DNA of 64,000 nt from Pseudomonas sp. TCU-HL1 (GTDB taxonomy: Bacteria > Pseudomonadota > Gammaproteobacteria > Pseudomonadales > Pseudomonadaceae). The notes beneath the pieces are model-generated. The model saw only the letters and a list, made by a program, of their open reading frames with translations, was not told where the DNA came from and did not search any database. Made by a program: the position numbers and the translations under genes. The number at the start of each line of letters is the position of its first letter. Positions within the stretch are counted from its first letter, which is position 1. Of this stretch, positions 8,079 to 17,076 are shown piece after piece. The stretch covers positions 3,472,001-3,536,000 of the forward strand of contig NZ_CP015992.1 of the NCBI RefSeq assembly GCF_001708505.1, read 5' to 3'.

Positions 8079-10261
8079 GCGAAACCCTCCAGCTCCAGGT
8101 CTACACCACCGAGGCCGGCCTGGCGCGCATCCTCGCCGCCGACACCCAGGGGCTGAAGCTCCGGCTGACCCACGTCGGCCTGGGCGACGGCGCCTACGAC
8201 CCCGCCAAAGCGCCCGGCCGTCGCCGCACCGCGCTCAAGCATGAAGTGGTGCGCGTGCCCATCGCCGCCAGTCGCAACAACCCCACCACCCGGCAGCTGG
8301 ATATATCCGCCATCGCCCAGGGCGCCGAGGAGTTCTGGGTGCGCGAGGTAGGCTTCTTCGACGAGGCCGGCACCCTGGTGTTCTTCTGGTCCGACGCCAC
8401 ACGCCCGCTGGGCTACAAGAGCGCGCCCAGCCGCTTCCTGCTGGGCCTCTCGCTGGTCATCACCGAGGTGCCCATCGGCGCCATCCAGGTCATCGACCAG
8501 GGCCAGCCGCTCAACCTCGCCATCGGCCCGATCGAGGCCGACCTCAAGGGCGAACACCCCGAGGGCAAGACACACCATTTCCCCCTCACCAACATGATCG
8601 AGACCGACTGGCTCGCCGAGTCCAGTCAGTTCGAGTACCTGGCGGAGATCCTCCGCGGCATGGGCCAGTCCGGCGTGTTCAGCAGCCGCCAGTACGGCGC
8701 CGCCGGTACCGAAGCCTTCAACCGCACCTTCGACGGCGCCTACGCCGCCATCAACCTGCACAACCACCCCAACTTCCTCGCCACCGGTGGCCTGGGCGAG
8801 ATCGCGGTGATGATCAACGGCTACTACCTGCGCACCCGGCACAACGACTACCGCCTGCGCAGCCCGGTAGCCGGCAAGTACCTGGCCACCCAGGACGTTC
8901 CGCCGCCCCCGGTTCCGGACAGCGTGGCCAGGGCATCAAGTGTGGCGGCCTCGGTGGAGGAGATGCGCGAGTATTTTCGCGCCTTCGCCGCGCGTGACAT
9001 CACCCTGCGCGACTACCGCGAGCACTTTCGCTGGAACCTTGCGGTACTGGAGATCTGGCCCGAGCTGCTCACCGGCGCCGTCGACGACACCTTTGAAAGC
9101 TTCCGCCACACCGAGGAAATCGCCGACTACCGCAAGCTGCTCAACCGCACCCTGCTGCTGGACGCCACCGGGCACAGCACCCGCTACGAAAACGGCTCGT
9201 TCATCCCCGGCTCGATCCGCCTGGTCTCCAGCACCGGCCGCCCGCAGTACGTGGCCTGGCGCTACCGCATCACCACCACCGATGTCGGCTCGGTGGGCGA
9301 CTACCCCATGGACGAGCTGATCACCCCGCTGGACCTGCCCATCCAGCGCTGGGACACCAACCGCACCAGCCAGCAGATCGCCCGCACGCGCCGGCAGCGC
9401 TGGCGCATCAACCGCAGCCTCTCCGCCGACCCGCACTGGGGCCAGTACAACGAGGCGCCCACGGTGGACCTGCTCGACGAGCTCATGGGCAAGGTAGCCG
9501 GGCTCGACGGCGCCGGCACGGTGCTGGCCGAGGAGTACCAGGACAGCGGCCTGGTTACCCGGCTCACCCAATGGAACAGCCAGGAGCCGCTCAACGCCGC
9601 CTGCTACAACCGCCGCTACGGCAACGCAGTGAACGCCAGCGGCCGCACCCGCAACCTGCGCAGCTACAACGACCCGACGCTGTTCGTGGCGGCCAACACC
9701 CGGCCGGAAGTGGCCGCGTTCACCGAGGGCGAATTCAGCTACCGACGCAGCTACGCCATCCCCCTGGAGCTGATCCTGCGCACCCCGCTGGAAGGCTGGA
9801 ACCCCTACGCCATCAAGCCCGCCACGAAGCTCCAGGGCGACGGCCTGAGCCCCGAGTCGGCCTACAACGGCAGCCACACCAATGGCCGCTACTACCTGAC
9901 CCCGGCCGAGCTGTTCACCGACAACGTGGCCAACCCCGACCCGGCCGACACCGGCGCCACACCCCGCTGGATCAAGGACGGCGGCGGCACCCCACGCCTG
10001 GTGCGCGCCTCGGGCCTCTACGCCGAGCTCCCGCGCACCTTCCAGGGCAGCGACCTGCTGCGCCTGCGCTACCCGGTCTACCCGCTGTACCACGAAGGCG
10101 GCTGGGCTGCGGCGGCCGTGGAAGCCCTGGCCGGCGACTACGGCATCAACCTCGCCCAGCTGCTACGCGGCCACATGGCCCAGCAGGCCGAAATCGACAC
10201 CCTGAGCAAAAGCCTGCGCCACCTGCAGGGCGAACTCACCCAACTCAAGCTGAAGAGGTAA
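8075..10261 (+). CDS. H: Phage tail fibre protein (tail-collar N-terminus), receptor-binding
   Basis: This 728-residue protein starts at ATG 8075 (GGAAC upstream, ATGA overlap with I). Residues about 1-160 form the tail-collar fibre domain shared by P2-type fibres (AEEFWVREVGFFDEAGTLVFFWSD near 88-111). The middle and C-terminal parts are unlike P2 H and rich in Tyr, Asn and Arg, as expected for a host-range domain. The last 40 residues are a heptad coiled coil. It should form a trimeric fibre that recognises the surface of the target cell. It is followed 4 bases later by a beta-helix protein that probably works with it. Confidence 0.85.
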   Translation: MSETLQLQVYTTEAGLARILAADTQGLKLRLTHVGLGDGAYDPAKAPGRRRTALKHEVVRVPIAASRNNPTTRQLDISAIAQGAEEFWVREVGFFDEAGTLVFFWSDATRPLGYKSAPSRFLLGLSLVITEVPIGAIQVIDQGQPLNLAIGPIEADLKGEHPEGKTHHFPLTNMIETDWLAESSQFEYLAEILRGMGQSGVFSSRQYGAAGTEAFNRTFDGAYAAINLHNHPNFLATGGLGEIAVMINGYYLRTRHNDYRLRSPVAGKYLATQDVPPPPVPDSVARASSVAASVEEMREYFRAFAARDITLRDYREHFRWNLAVLEIWPELLTGAVDDTFESFRHTEEIADYRKLLNRTLLLDATGHSTRYENGSFIPGSIRLVSSTGRPQYVAWRYRITTTDVGSVGDYPMDELITPLDLPIQRWDTNRTSQQIARTRRQRWRINRSLSADPHWGQYNEAPTVDLLDELMGKVAGLDGAGTVLAEEYQDSGLVTRLTQWNSQEPLNAACYNRRYGNAVNASGRTRNLRSYNDPTLFVAANTRPEVAAFTEGEFSYRRSYAIPLELILRTPLEGWNPYAIKPATKLQGDGLSPESAYNGSHTNGRYYLTPAELFTDNVANPDPADTGATPRWIKDGGGTPRLVRASGLYAELPRTFQGSDLLRLRYPVYPLYHEGGWAAAAVEALAGDYGINLAQLLRGHMAQQAEIDTLSKSLRHLQGELTQLKLKR

Positions 10262-10265
10262 CCCC

Positions 10266-11087
10266 ATGGGCATGTCTCAACTGATCAACGAGGCCAGCAA
10301 CCTCGTCGCCACCTTCCGCGAGAAGGACAAGGCCATCAACGCCGCGCTGGCGGCGGCCGTGAAGTCCGCGCCGTCGCTCAACCGCAGCTACTTCGTCGAC
10401 GCTGTGGCCGGCAACGACAAGGGCCCGGGCAGCAACACCGAACCCTTCCAGACGCTCAAGAGAGCGATTGACGCAATTCCCTACGGGGGTGGCGGCTACA
10501 TCTACCTCCAGGGCGGGCAGGAGTTCATGCTCGACTCGACAATCAACCAGGGATTCCGGAACGTGACCATCCTCCGCCGGGGGGATGGCGACAAGCCTGT
10601 GCTGCGCAACATCTGCTACGAGTCCCCTCACCCAGACGGTGGCGGCAACGTCGACAATATGACCACCGGCTTCAACCTGGACAGTGGCGCCCTGGTCTTG
10701 GGCAACCTGCGCATCAGAACAGCCAACTACTCGAAACCGGACTCTACCAAGAACATCATCTACACCGGCTTCATCCGCCGCTATGACAGGCCCGGCGGCC
10801 GGGTCCACCTGTCGAACTGCGACATTGAGCTGGGTGACACCCCGTTCCTGCGCCAGACCATCAACGCGCAGATCACCACCCTGTCGCTGTACCTCAACCG
10901 CATTACCCGCGTAGGCCCGAAGGTGAAGAACGCCTCCCTGGTCGATTGCGGTGGCGCGCCCCTGATCTTCTCTGCAGCCGGCACCACCATGCCCGCCGGC
11001 AGCCAATGGCTGGGCGACCTGCTCAAGGGCTACACCGCCGACAGCAACGGCAAACCCAGCAGCCTGCTCACCAACCTGGTTTTCTAA
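10266..11087 (+). CDS. Right-handed beta-helix tail protein, spike-like
   Basis: The protein has 273 residues. An N-terminal helical stretch (1-35) leads into YFVDAVAGNDKGPGSNTEPF, the opening motif of pectate-lyase-like parallel beta-helices in phage spikes. Residues about 60-230 show the alternating short beta-strand pattern of such a helix. It could be a separate receptor-binding or polysaccharide-touching subunit placed beside the fibre, since the fibre gene stops 4 bases before. No catalytic residues can be assigned by eye. Confidence 0.7.
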   Translation: MGMSQLINEASNLVATFREKDKAINAALAAAVKSAPSLNRSYFVDAVAGNDKGPGSNTEPFQTLKRAIDAIPYGGGGYIYLQGGQEFMLDSTINQGFRNVTILRRGDGDKPVLRNICYESPHPDGGGNVDNMTTGFNLDSGALVLGNLRIRTANYSKPDSTKNIIYTGFIRRYDRPGGRVHLSNCDIELGDTPFLRQTINAQITTLSLYLNRITRVGPKVKNASLVDCGGAPLIFSAAGTTMPAGSQWLGDLLKGYTADSNGKPSSLLTNLVF

Positions 11088-11097
11088 GGAGGCTCCC

Positions 11098-11565
11098 ATG
11101 CAACTCAACTTCATTCATGACGGCCAGTTCTATTCCGCCTTTGAAGTCGAAGACGCTCTGGCACATGGCGTACCGATGGAAATTCTGGCCACCGCTGCCG
11201 CCAGCCAGGCCATGGCCAGCATCGACAGCGCCGCCGTCCGCGCGCGGGCCCGGCACATCACCCTGATCGACGGTCAGGACGCCATCTACCTGGCCAAGGT
11301 CGCCGAGGCCGAGAAGGCCCTGAAAGCCAGGGCCTCGACCGACCCCGGCGCCTACCCGCTGTTATCCCACGAGGCCCAGGCGCTGGGCTTGACCATTGCG
11401 GGGTTGGCGGAGAAGGTAGTCGCCGCCCAACAAGCCTGGCACCAGACCGCCGGACGCATCGAGGGCGAGCGCATTGCCGGCAAGGCTGGCGTGAAATCGG
11501 CCAACACAGTGGAGGCCGTGCTGGCGGCTCAAGCGGCTGCCATCGCCACCCTCGACGCCTTGTAA
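11098..11565 (+). CDS. Probable tail fibre assembly or fibre-associated protein
   Basis: This 155-residue alanine-rich, helical protein has an AAGGAGG ribosome-binding site 6 bases before its ATG. Its place after the fibre genes and before the sheath is where P2-type phages encode fibre assembly chaperones (gpG class). The DGQFYSAFEVEDALAHG opening resembles small phage proteins that start with a short beta hairpin. The assignment is mostly positional. Confidence 0.55.
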   Translation: MQLNFIHDGQFYSAFEVEDALAHGVPMEILATAAASQAMASIDSAAVRARARHITLIDGQDAIYLAKVAEAEKALKARASTDPGAYPLLSHEAQALGLTIAGLAEKVVAAQQAWHQTAGRIEGERIAGKAGVKSANTVEAVLAAQAAAIATLDAL

Positions 11566-11653
11566 TCCCCGTAGCTACAAGCCCCGCCGCTCGCCCTCGG
11601 CCCGCGCGCGGGGCAGCCTGCACGCATCTCCTCCGCTGCCATGCAGGCCCGCC

Positions 11654-12823
11654 ATGTCCGACTACCATCACGGCGTCCGTGTCGTCGAAATCAACGACGG
11701 CACGCGCCCCATTCGCACCCTCTCCACGGCCGTCGTCGGCATGGCCTGCACCAGCGCCGATGCGGACGACCAGGTCTTCCCCTTCAACACACCGGTACTG
11801 CTCACCGACGTGCTCGCCGCCAGCGGCAAAGCCGGCGACCAAGGCACCCTGGCCGCCAGCCTCGATGCCATCGCCGACAATGCCAGCCCGCTGACGGTGG
11901 TGGTTCGCGTGCCCGAAGGTGCCTCCCCCGAGGAAACCACCAGCAACCTCATTGGCCAGGTCGCGCCCAACGGCCAGTACACCGGCCTCAAGGCCCTGCT
12001 GGCCGCTCGCAGCCGACTGGGCGTCACTCCGCGCATTCTTGCCTGCCCAGGGCTGGACAGCCTGCCGGTGACCACCGAGCTGGCCGTCATAGCCGAAAAG
12101 CTGCGTGCCTTCGCCTATGCCAGCGCCTGGGACTGCCAGACCAAGGAAGAAGCCGTGGCCTACCGGGAAAACTTCAGCGCCCGTGAGCTGATGCTGATCT
12201 GGCCCGACTTCCTCACCTGGGACAGCACCGCAAACGCCCCGACCAGGGCCGCAGCCACTGCCCGCGCCCTGGGCCTGCGCGCCAAGCTCGACCAGCAGAT
12301 CGGCTGGCACAAATCGCTCTCCAACATCCCCGTCCAGGGCGTCACCGGCATCAGCCAGGACGTGTTCTGGGACCTGCAGAACCCCAACACCGACGCCGGC
12401 TACCTCAACGCCAACGAAGTCACCACACTGATCCGCCAGAACGGCTTCCGCTTCTGGGGTTCGCGCACCTGCAGCTCAGATCCGCTGTTCGCCTTCGAGA
12501 ACTACACCCGCACCGCCCAGGTGCTGGCCGACACCATGGCCGAGGCGCACTTCTGGGCCATCGACAAACCCATGCACCCGAGCCTGGTGCGCGACATCGT
12601 CGAAGGCATCAACGCCAAGTTCCGCGAGCTCACCGGCCAGGGCTACATCATCGACGGCCAGTGCTGGTACGACGCCGGCGCCAACGACGCCAACACCCTC
12701 AAGGCCGGCCGCCTCTTCCTGGACTACGACTACACCCCCGTACCGCCCCTGGAAGACCTCAACCTGCGCCAGCGCATCACCGACCGCTACCTGCTCGACT
12801 TCGCCGCCCGCGTATCCGCTTAA
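11654..12823 (+). CDS. FI: Phage tail sheath protein FI
   Basis: At 389 residues it matches P2 gpFI, the contractile sheath subunit (P2 FI is 396). The N-terminus HGVRVVEINDGTRPIRTLST is the strand that links neighbouring subunits. The C-terminal half holds LDYDYTPVPPLEDLNLRQRIT, conserved in sheath proteins of P2-type phages and R-type tailocins. A separate late transcript probably starts in the 88-base gap before it, as P2 F-E-T-U-D does. Confidence 0.93.
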   Translation: MSDYHHGVRVVEINDGTRPIRTLSTAVVGMACTSADADDQVFPFNTPVLLTDVLAASGKAGDQGTLAASLDAIADNASPLTVVVRVPEGASPEETTSNLIGQVAPNGQYTGLKALLAARSRLGVTPRILACPGLDSLPVTTELAVIAEKLRAFAYASAWDCQTKEEAVAYRENFSARELMLIWPDFLTWDSTANAPTRAAATARALGLRAKLDQQIGWHKSLSNIPVQGVTGISQDVFWDLQNPNTDAGYLNANEVTTLIRQNGFRFWGSRTCSSDPLFAFENYTRTAQVLADTMAEAHFWAIDKPMHPSLVRDIVEGINAKFRELTGQGYIIDGQCWYDAGANDANTLKAGRLFLDYDYTPVPPLEDLNLRQRITDRYLLDFAARVSA

Positions 12824-12843
12824 ACCTCCTTCCCCGCGTTGCT

Positions 12844-12869
12844 CCCCTCTCCCGCCTGCGGGAGAGGGG
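12844..12869. repeat. GC-rich palindromic repeat between FI and FII
   Basis: A perfect 12-bp inverted repeat (12844-12855 and 12858-12869) with a 2-base loop, followed by a partial GGGGGAGAGGG copy to about 12882. Short CCCTCTCCC/GGGAGAGGG palindromes of this kind are scattered between genes in many pseudomonads. It could dampen or stabilise the sheath-tube transcript. Confidence 0.6.
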
Positions 12870-12916
12870 CCGGGGGAGAGGGCAAACGTCGCTAGCACCA
12901 CACTCAGGAGTACCCC

Positions 12917-13432
12917 ATGGCCCTGCCCAAAAAGCTCAAGCACATGAACCTCTTCAACGACGGCAACAGCTACATGGGCGTGGCCAAGACCGTCACCCTG
13001 CCCAAGCTCGCCCGCAAGCTCGAAGCCTGGCGCGGCGCCGGCATGGACGGCCCGGTGAAGGCCGACCTCGGCATGAGCGACGACGGCATCCAGCTGGAAT
13101 GGACCCTCGGCGGCTGGGACCTGCTCCCCCTGCGCCAGTTCGGTATCACCAGTGCCAGCGGCGTGCAGCTGCGCTGGGCCGGCTCCGTGCAGCGCGACGA
13201 CACGGCCCAGGTCAGCGCCGTGGAAATCGTCGTGCGCGGCCGTCACGAAGAAATCGACTTCGGCGACGCCGAGCCCGGGGAAGACACCGAACACAAGATC
13301 ACCACCACCTGCAGCTACTACAAGCTGGTGGTGGACGGCCGCACCGAGATCGAAATCGACCTCTTGAACTTCACCCTCATCGTCGACGGCCGCGACCTTC
13401 TCGCCGAGCACCGCCGCGCCATCGGCCTGTAG
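12917..13432 (+). CDS. FII: Phage major tail tube protein FII
   Basis: The 171 residues equal the P2 gpFII family size. MNLFNDGNSYMG near residues 10-21 and the central GMDGPVKADLGM are family features. FII hexamers stack into the inner tube through which DNA passes. Its TAG is followed not by E but by a toxin-antitoxin pair at 13497-14010, so the normal FII-E neighbourhood has been split. Confidence 0.93.
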   Translation: MALPKKLKHMNLFNDGNSYMGVAKTVTLPKLARKLEAWRGAGMDGPVKADLGMSDDGIQLEWTLGGWDLLPLRQFGITSASGVQLRWAGSVQRDDTAQVSAVEIVVRGRHEEIDFGDAEPGEDTEHKITTTCSYYKLVVDGRTEIEIDLLNFTLIVDGRDLLAEHRRAIGL

Positions 13433-13496
13433 GGGTGGCCAGGCAGCGCCCAGGGTGTACCATGGGCGTGTTGCTCACTTTCCCACCGAGGCCCGC

Positions 13497-13736
13497 ATGT
13501 CTCTCGTGTCCCTCAACCTGCCGGACGATATTGCCCACCACCTGGCCAGCCTGGCCAAGGCCACCGGCCGCAGCGCCGATGCCCTCGCCCAGGAAGCCCT
13601 GAGCGAATACATCCGCCGCGAAAGCTGGCAGGTCGCCGAAATCCAGCGCGCTGTCGCCGAAGCCGACGAAGGCGACTTCGCCACCGCCGAAGAGGTGCAA
13701 GCCACCCTGGAGAAGTGGACCGGCAATGCGCATTGA
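13497..13736 (+). CDS. ParD/RelB-type ribbon-helix-helix antitoxin in the tail operon
   Basis: The ATG at 13497 gives 79 residues beginning MSLVSLNLPDDI, a strand followed by two helices typical of the RHH DNA-binding fold. The C-terminal EADEGDFATAEEV resembles the toxin-wrapping tail of antitoxins for ParE/RelE toxins. It overlaps the toxin gene by 11 bases. RHH antitoxins usually repress their own promoter, here probably in 13433-13496. An earlier in-frame ATG at 13455 exists but adds residues outside the RHH fold. Confidence 0.82.
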   Translation: MSLVSLNLPDDIAHHLASLAKATGRSADALAQEALSEYIRRESWQVAEIQRAVAEADEGDFATAEEVQATLEKWTGNAH

Positions 13737-14010
13737 GTGGCTCCGCAAGGCGCTACAGAACCTCGACGACGAAGCCGCCTACATCGCCCAGGACAACCCC
13801 CAGGCTGCAGCAGACGTGGTGAAGGCCATAGTGGCCGACATCGAGCAGCTCGCCCGATTCCCCGGCATGGGGCGCGAAGGTCGCGTAGCCGGTACCCGCG
13901 AATGGGTCATGCCCAATCACCCCTACATCATCCCCTACCGCGTCCGTGGGGATCGCCTGCAGATCCTGCGCATCTTCCACACCCGCCGCCTGCCGCCCGA
14001 GCAGTGGTGA
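13726..14010 (+). CDS. ParE/RelE-family toxin
   Basis: This 94-residue protein has the ParE/RelE fold pattern: MRIEWLRKALQNLDD helix pair, FPGMGREGRVAGTREWVM strand and YIIPYRVRGDRLQILRIFHTRR C-terminal strands. The R..ILR.FH ending fits the gyrase-inhibiting ParE or ribosome-directed RelE classes, which cannot be separated by eye. It overlaps the antitoxin by 11 bases. Position inside the tail operon suggests it stabilises the prophage or kills cells that lose it. Confidence 0.85.
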   Translation: MRIEWLRKALQNLDDEAAYIAQDNPQAAADVVKAIVADIEQLARFPGMGREGRVAGTREWVMPNHPYIIPYRVRGDRLQILRIFHTRRLPPEQW

Positions 14011-14101
14011 ACCTGTAACGCCAACGCCTACAACCTCCGCTGCTGGGCCACACCGGGCACCTCCGCCATCTTGGTCGGGACCACTCCCACCGAGGTGCCC
14101 C

Positions 14102-14410
14102 ATGGCCAAGAAACCCGCTGCCGACAACACCGTCACCCTCGACCAGCCGATCAAACGCGGCGACACCGAGATCCTCGAAATCACCCTGCGCAAACCCAAC
14201 GCCGGCGAGCTGCGCGGCCTGCATCTGGCTGACCTGCTGCAGCTAGACGTCACCGCACTCATCAAGCTGCTGCCGCGCATCACCACACCCACCCTCAACG
14301 AGTACGAAGCCACCACCATGGACCCGGCCGACCTGCTCGCCTGCGGCACCAAGGTCGCCGGTTTTTTGCTGCAGAAGCAGGCCAAGGCGGACGCCTCCCT
14401 GCTCGCGTAG
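14102..14410 (+). CDS. E: Phage tail assembly protein E (tape-measure chaperone, short form)
   Basis: This 102-residue protein matches the P2 gpE tail-assembly class. PIKRGDTEILEITLRKPNAG near residues 16-35 is typical. E and its frameshifted extension E' guide polymerisation of tube around the tape measure and are not part of the virion. A slippery T TTT TTG sits at codons 87-89, and -1 slippage there joins the E' frame downstream. The start at 14102 lies at the conserved MAKK position. Confidence 0.85.
   Translation: MAKKPAADNTVTLDQPIKRGDTEILEITLRKPNAGELRGLHLADLLQLDVTALIKLLPRITTPTLNEYEATTMDPADLLACGTKVAGFLLQKQAKADASLLA
14362..14368 (+). promoter_or_regulatory. Programmed -1 frameshift site joining E and E'
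   Basis: The heptamer T TTT TTG is in the zero frame of gene E (GGT TTT TTG). A -1 slip leaves an open frame through the ATG at 14419 to the stop at 14538, giving a fusion of about 145 residues. P2 uses the same heptamer to make gpE+E' of about 142 residues. Confidence 0.8.
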
Positions 14411-14418
14411 AGGACGCC

Positions 14419-14538
14419 ATGGCGGATCTCGCCGTGGTCTTCCACTGGGCGCCGGCCCACATGGATGAACTCGGCCTCGAGGAGCTGATGGACTGGCGCG
14501 AGCGCGCCCGGGTAAGGGTGGAAACCGATGGCAAGTGA
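14419..14538 (+). CDS. GpE' tail assembly extension
   Basis: This 39-codon frame (MADLAVVFHWAPAHMDELGL onwards) matches the small GpE-family tail protein whose conserved core is FHWxP..M..L.L.EL..WR. In P2 it is made only as the -1 frameshift extension of E, and here it lies exactly in the -1 frame of E with no intervening stop. Independent initiation at 14419 is possible but the ribosome-binding site (AGAGGACG) is modest. It overlaps the tape measure by 11 bases. Confidence 0.85.
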   Translation: MADLAVVFHWAPAHMDELGLEELMDWRERARVRVETDGK

Positions 14539-17071
14539 CGTACTCAAGCTCCAGGTCCTGCTCTCGGCCCTCGACCGCGCCAGCGGCCCGCTGCGCAAGA
14601 TCAGCCAGGGCAGCGGCGCCACCGCCCGCGCGCTCAAGGCAGCCCGCGACCAGCTGAAAAGCCTCAACCAGACCCAGCGCGACGTCAGCGCCTACCGGGA
14701 CCAGCACAAGGCCGTGCGGGAAACGGCCGAGCGCCTGGCCAAGCTGCAGAACCGCCTGGCCGACTACAAGCACCAGCTCAAGGGCATGGACGCTCCCTCT
14801 GCCAGGTTCCAACGCAGCTTTCGCGAAACCAGCGCCGAAGTGGACCGCCTAAGGCAGAAGCACAGCAGCCAGCGCGAGGAACTGCGCCGCCTGGTCGCAG
14901 GCTTCAACTCCGCCGGCATCAGCACCCGCAACCTCGGCACCTTCGAGCGCAGCCTGACCGGCGAAATCGAGCGCGCCAACGCCGCCATCAAGACCCAGAC
15001 CGAGCGCATGCGCCGCCTCAGCGCCCAGCAAGAGCGTCTGCGCAGAAGCCGCGCCGCCTACAGCCAGGGCGTGCAGAACACCGCCGCCCTGGCCGGCACC
15101 GGCATGGCCGCCCGCGCCACCGGCCTCTACACTGGTCGCGGCCTGCAGACGATGCTGGGCGTGGGCTACGAGTTCGACGCCACCATGTCCGCCACCCAGG
15201 CTGTAACGCGCCTGCAGAGCAAGAACAGCCCCGAGATGCAGGCCCTGCGCGAGCAGGCCCGCACCTTGCCCCTGTCCAGCAAGTTCACCGACAGCGAAGT
15301 CGCCCAGGGCCAGTACTTCCTCGGCCGCACCGGCTACACCCCGCAGCAGATCCTCGGCGCCATGCCCGGCATGCTCAACCTCGCCGCCGCCGGCGACATG
15401 GACCTCGGCACCACCGCCGACATCGCCTCCAACATCCAGATGGCCATGGGCATTCCGGCGGAGGAAATGAACAAGGTCGCCGACGTGCTGACGGCCGCCT
15501 TCACCCGCAACAACGTCGATATTCAGATGCTCGGCGAGTCCCTCAAGTACTCCGCCGGCGTGGGCCGCGAATACGGCCAGAGCCTGGAGACCGTCACGGC
15601 CGCCACCGCCCTGCTGGGTAACGCCGGCGTCCAGGGCAGCATGGCCGGTACCTCGATGCGCTCGGTGCTCACGCGCCTGGGCAACTCCAAGGCCGTCGCC
15701 GAACTCGGCGTCGTCACCTCGGATGAAAACGGCAACATGCGGGACATGCTCGACATCCTTGCGGACATCCACGACAAGACCAAGGACATGGGCAACATCG
15801 AGCGGGGCGCCATCTACAAATCCATCGCCGGGCAGTATGCCGTCACCAGCTTCGGCACCCTCATGCGCGCAGTGGAAAGCGGCCAGTTCCAGGGCATGCG
15901 TGGCAACCTGGACAACTCCGAGGGAGAAGCTGCCCAGGTTGCCCGCACCCAACTGGACAACCTCAAGGGCGACATGACCATCCTCCATGCCGCCCTGGAG
16001 AACATCTCCGTCGAGCTATTCGACAAGAACAACGACTGGATGCGCGGGTTCACCCAGGGCCTCAGTGATCTGCTGCACCAGGTCGTCGAGTTCCTCAAGG
16101 AAAACCCGGCGCTCAGCAAAGCCATCGTCATCACTGTCGCCGGCTTCTCCCTGTTCATGGCCACCCTCGGCAGCCTCGCCATCGGCATTGCCGGCATCCT
16201 CGGCCCGATGATCGCCATGCGCTTCCTGCTCGCCCAGGTCGGCATCCGCCTGCCAAACCTCGTCAGTCTGCTCTGGAGTCTGGGCAAAACGGTGATTCCC
16301 TTCGTGGGCCGCGCCCTGCTGATCCTGGGCCGCGCGCTGATGCTCAACCCCATTGGCCTGGCCATCACCGCCATCGCCCTTGGCGCCTACCTCATCTACC
16401 GCCATTGGGACCGCGTCGGCCCCTACTTCCGCGACCTCTGGCAGGAAGTGAAAGACGGCTTCAGCGAGGGCCTCACCGGCATCCTGAAACTGGCGGTCGA
16501 CTTCAGCCCACTGGGCCTGTTCTACCGCGCCTTCGCGGGAGTGATGGGCTACCTGGGCGTGGAGCTGCCGGCCAAGTTCACCGACTTCGGCAGCATGATC
16601 CTGCAGGGGCTGGCCAAGGGCATCACCAGCGCCCTGGGCAGCGTGAAAAGTGCCATCACCGGCGCCGGCGAATCCGCCATCGGCTGGTTCAAGGCCAAGC
16701 TCGGCATCCACAGTCCCTCCCGCGTATTCGCCGCCCTGGGCCAAGACACCATGGCCGGTCTCGCCCAGGGCCTGGCCGCCGGCGAGCAGGGTCCGCTGGC
16801 TCAGCTGGGGGATCTCGCCAAGCGCATGACCGGCATCGGCGCCCTCACCCTCGGCATGGCCGGCAGCGCGATCGCCATCGACCACCGCCCGCCCCTCACT
16901 ACCGGCGTCCAGCCGGTGCAGATCGACAGTCACGACACCGTCCAGATCATCATCCAGCCCACCCCGGGCATGGACGCCCAGGCCATCGCCCGCGCCGTGA
17001 CCCAGGAGCTGGACAAGCGCGAGCGCGCCAAGCACATCCGCGCCCGCAGCGCGCTCTTCGACAGGGAGTAA
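14528..17071 (+). CDS. T: Phage tail tape measure protein T
   Basis: At 847 residues it is close to P2 gpT (815) and sets tail length as the tube grows around it. Residues about 1-190 are long coiled coils rich in Arg, Gln and Leu. The centre (about 195-480) holds the P2-type tape-measure domain (MSATQAVTRLQSKNSPEMQA near 218-237). Several hydrophobic segments follow at about 535-625. The C-terminal FKAKLGIHSPSRVF near 722-735 is common to tape measures. Confidence 0.93.
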   Translation: MASDVLKLQVLLSALDRASGPLRKISQGSGATARALKAARDQLKSLNQTQRDVSAYRDQHKAVRETAERLAKLQNRLADYKHQLKGMDAPSARFQRSFRETSAEVDRLRQKHSSQREELRRLVAGFNSAGISTRNLGTFERSLTGEIERANAAIKTQTERMRRLSAQQERLRRSRAAYSQGVQNTAALAGTGMAARATGLYTGRGLQTMLGVGYEFDATMSATQAVTRLQSKNSPEMQALREQARTLPLSSKFTDSEVAQGQYFLGRTGYTPQQILGAMPGMLNLAAAGDMDLGTTADIASNIQMAMGIPAEEMNKVADVLTAAFTRNNVDIQMLGESLKYSAGVGREYGQSLETVTAATALLGNAGVQGSMAGTSMRSVLTRLGNSKAVAELGVVTSDENGNMRDMLDILADIHDKTKDMGNIERGAIYKSIAGQYAVTSFGTLMRAVESGQFQGMRGNLDNSEGEAAQVARTQLDNLKGDMTILHAALENISVELFDKNNDWMRGFTQGLSDLLHQVVEFLKENPALSKAIVITVAGFSLFMATLGSLAIGIAGILGPMIAMRFLLAQVGIRLPNLVSLLWSLGKTVIPFVGRALLILGRALMLNPIGLAITAIALGAYLIYRHWDRVGPYFRDLWQEVKDGFSEGLTGILKLAVDFSPLGLFYRAFAGVMGYLGVELPAKFTDFGSMILQGLAKGITSALGSVKSAITGAGESAIGWFKAKLGIHSPSRVFAALGQDTMAGLAQGLAAGEQGPLAQLGDLAKRMTGIGALTLGMAGSAIAIDHRPPLTTGVQPVQIDSHDTVQIIIQPTPGMDAQAIARAVTQELDKRERAKHIRARSALFDRE

Positions 17072-17076
17072 CCGCC

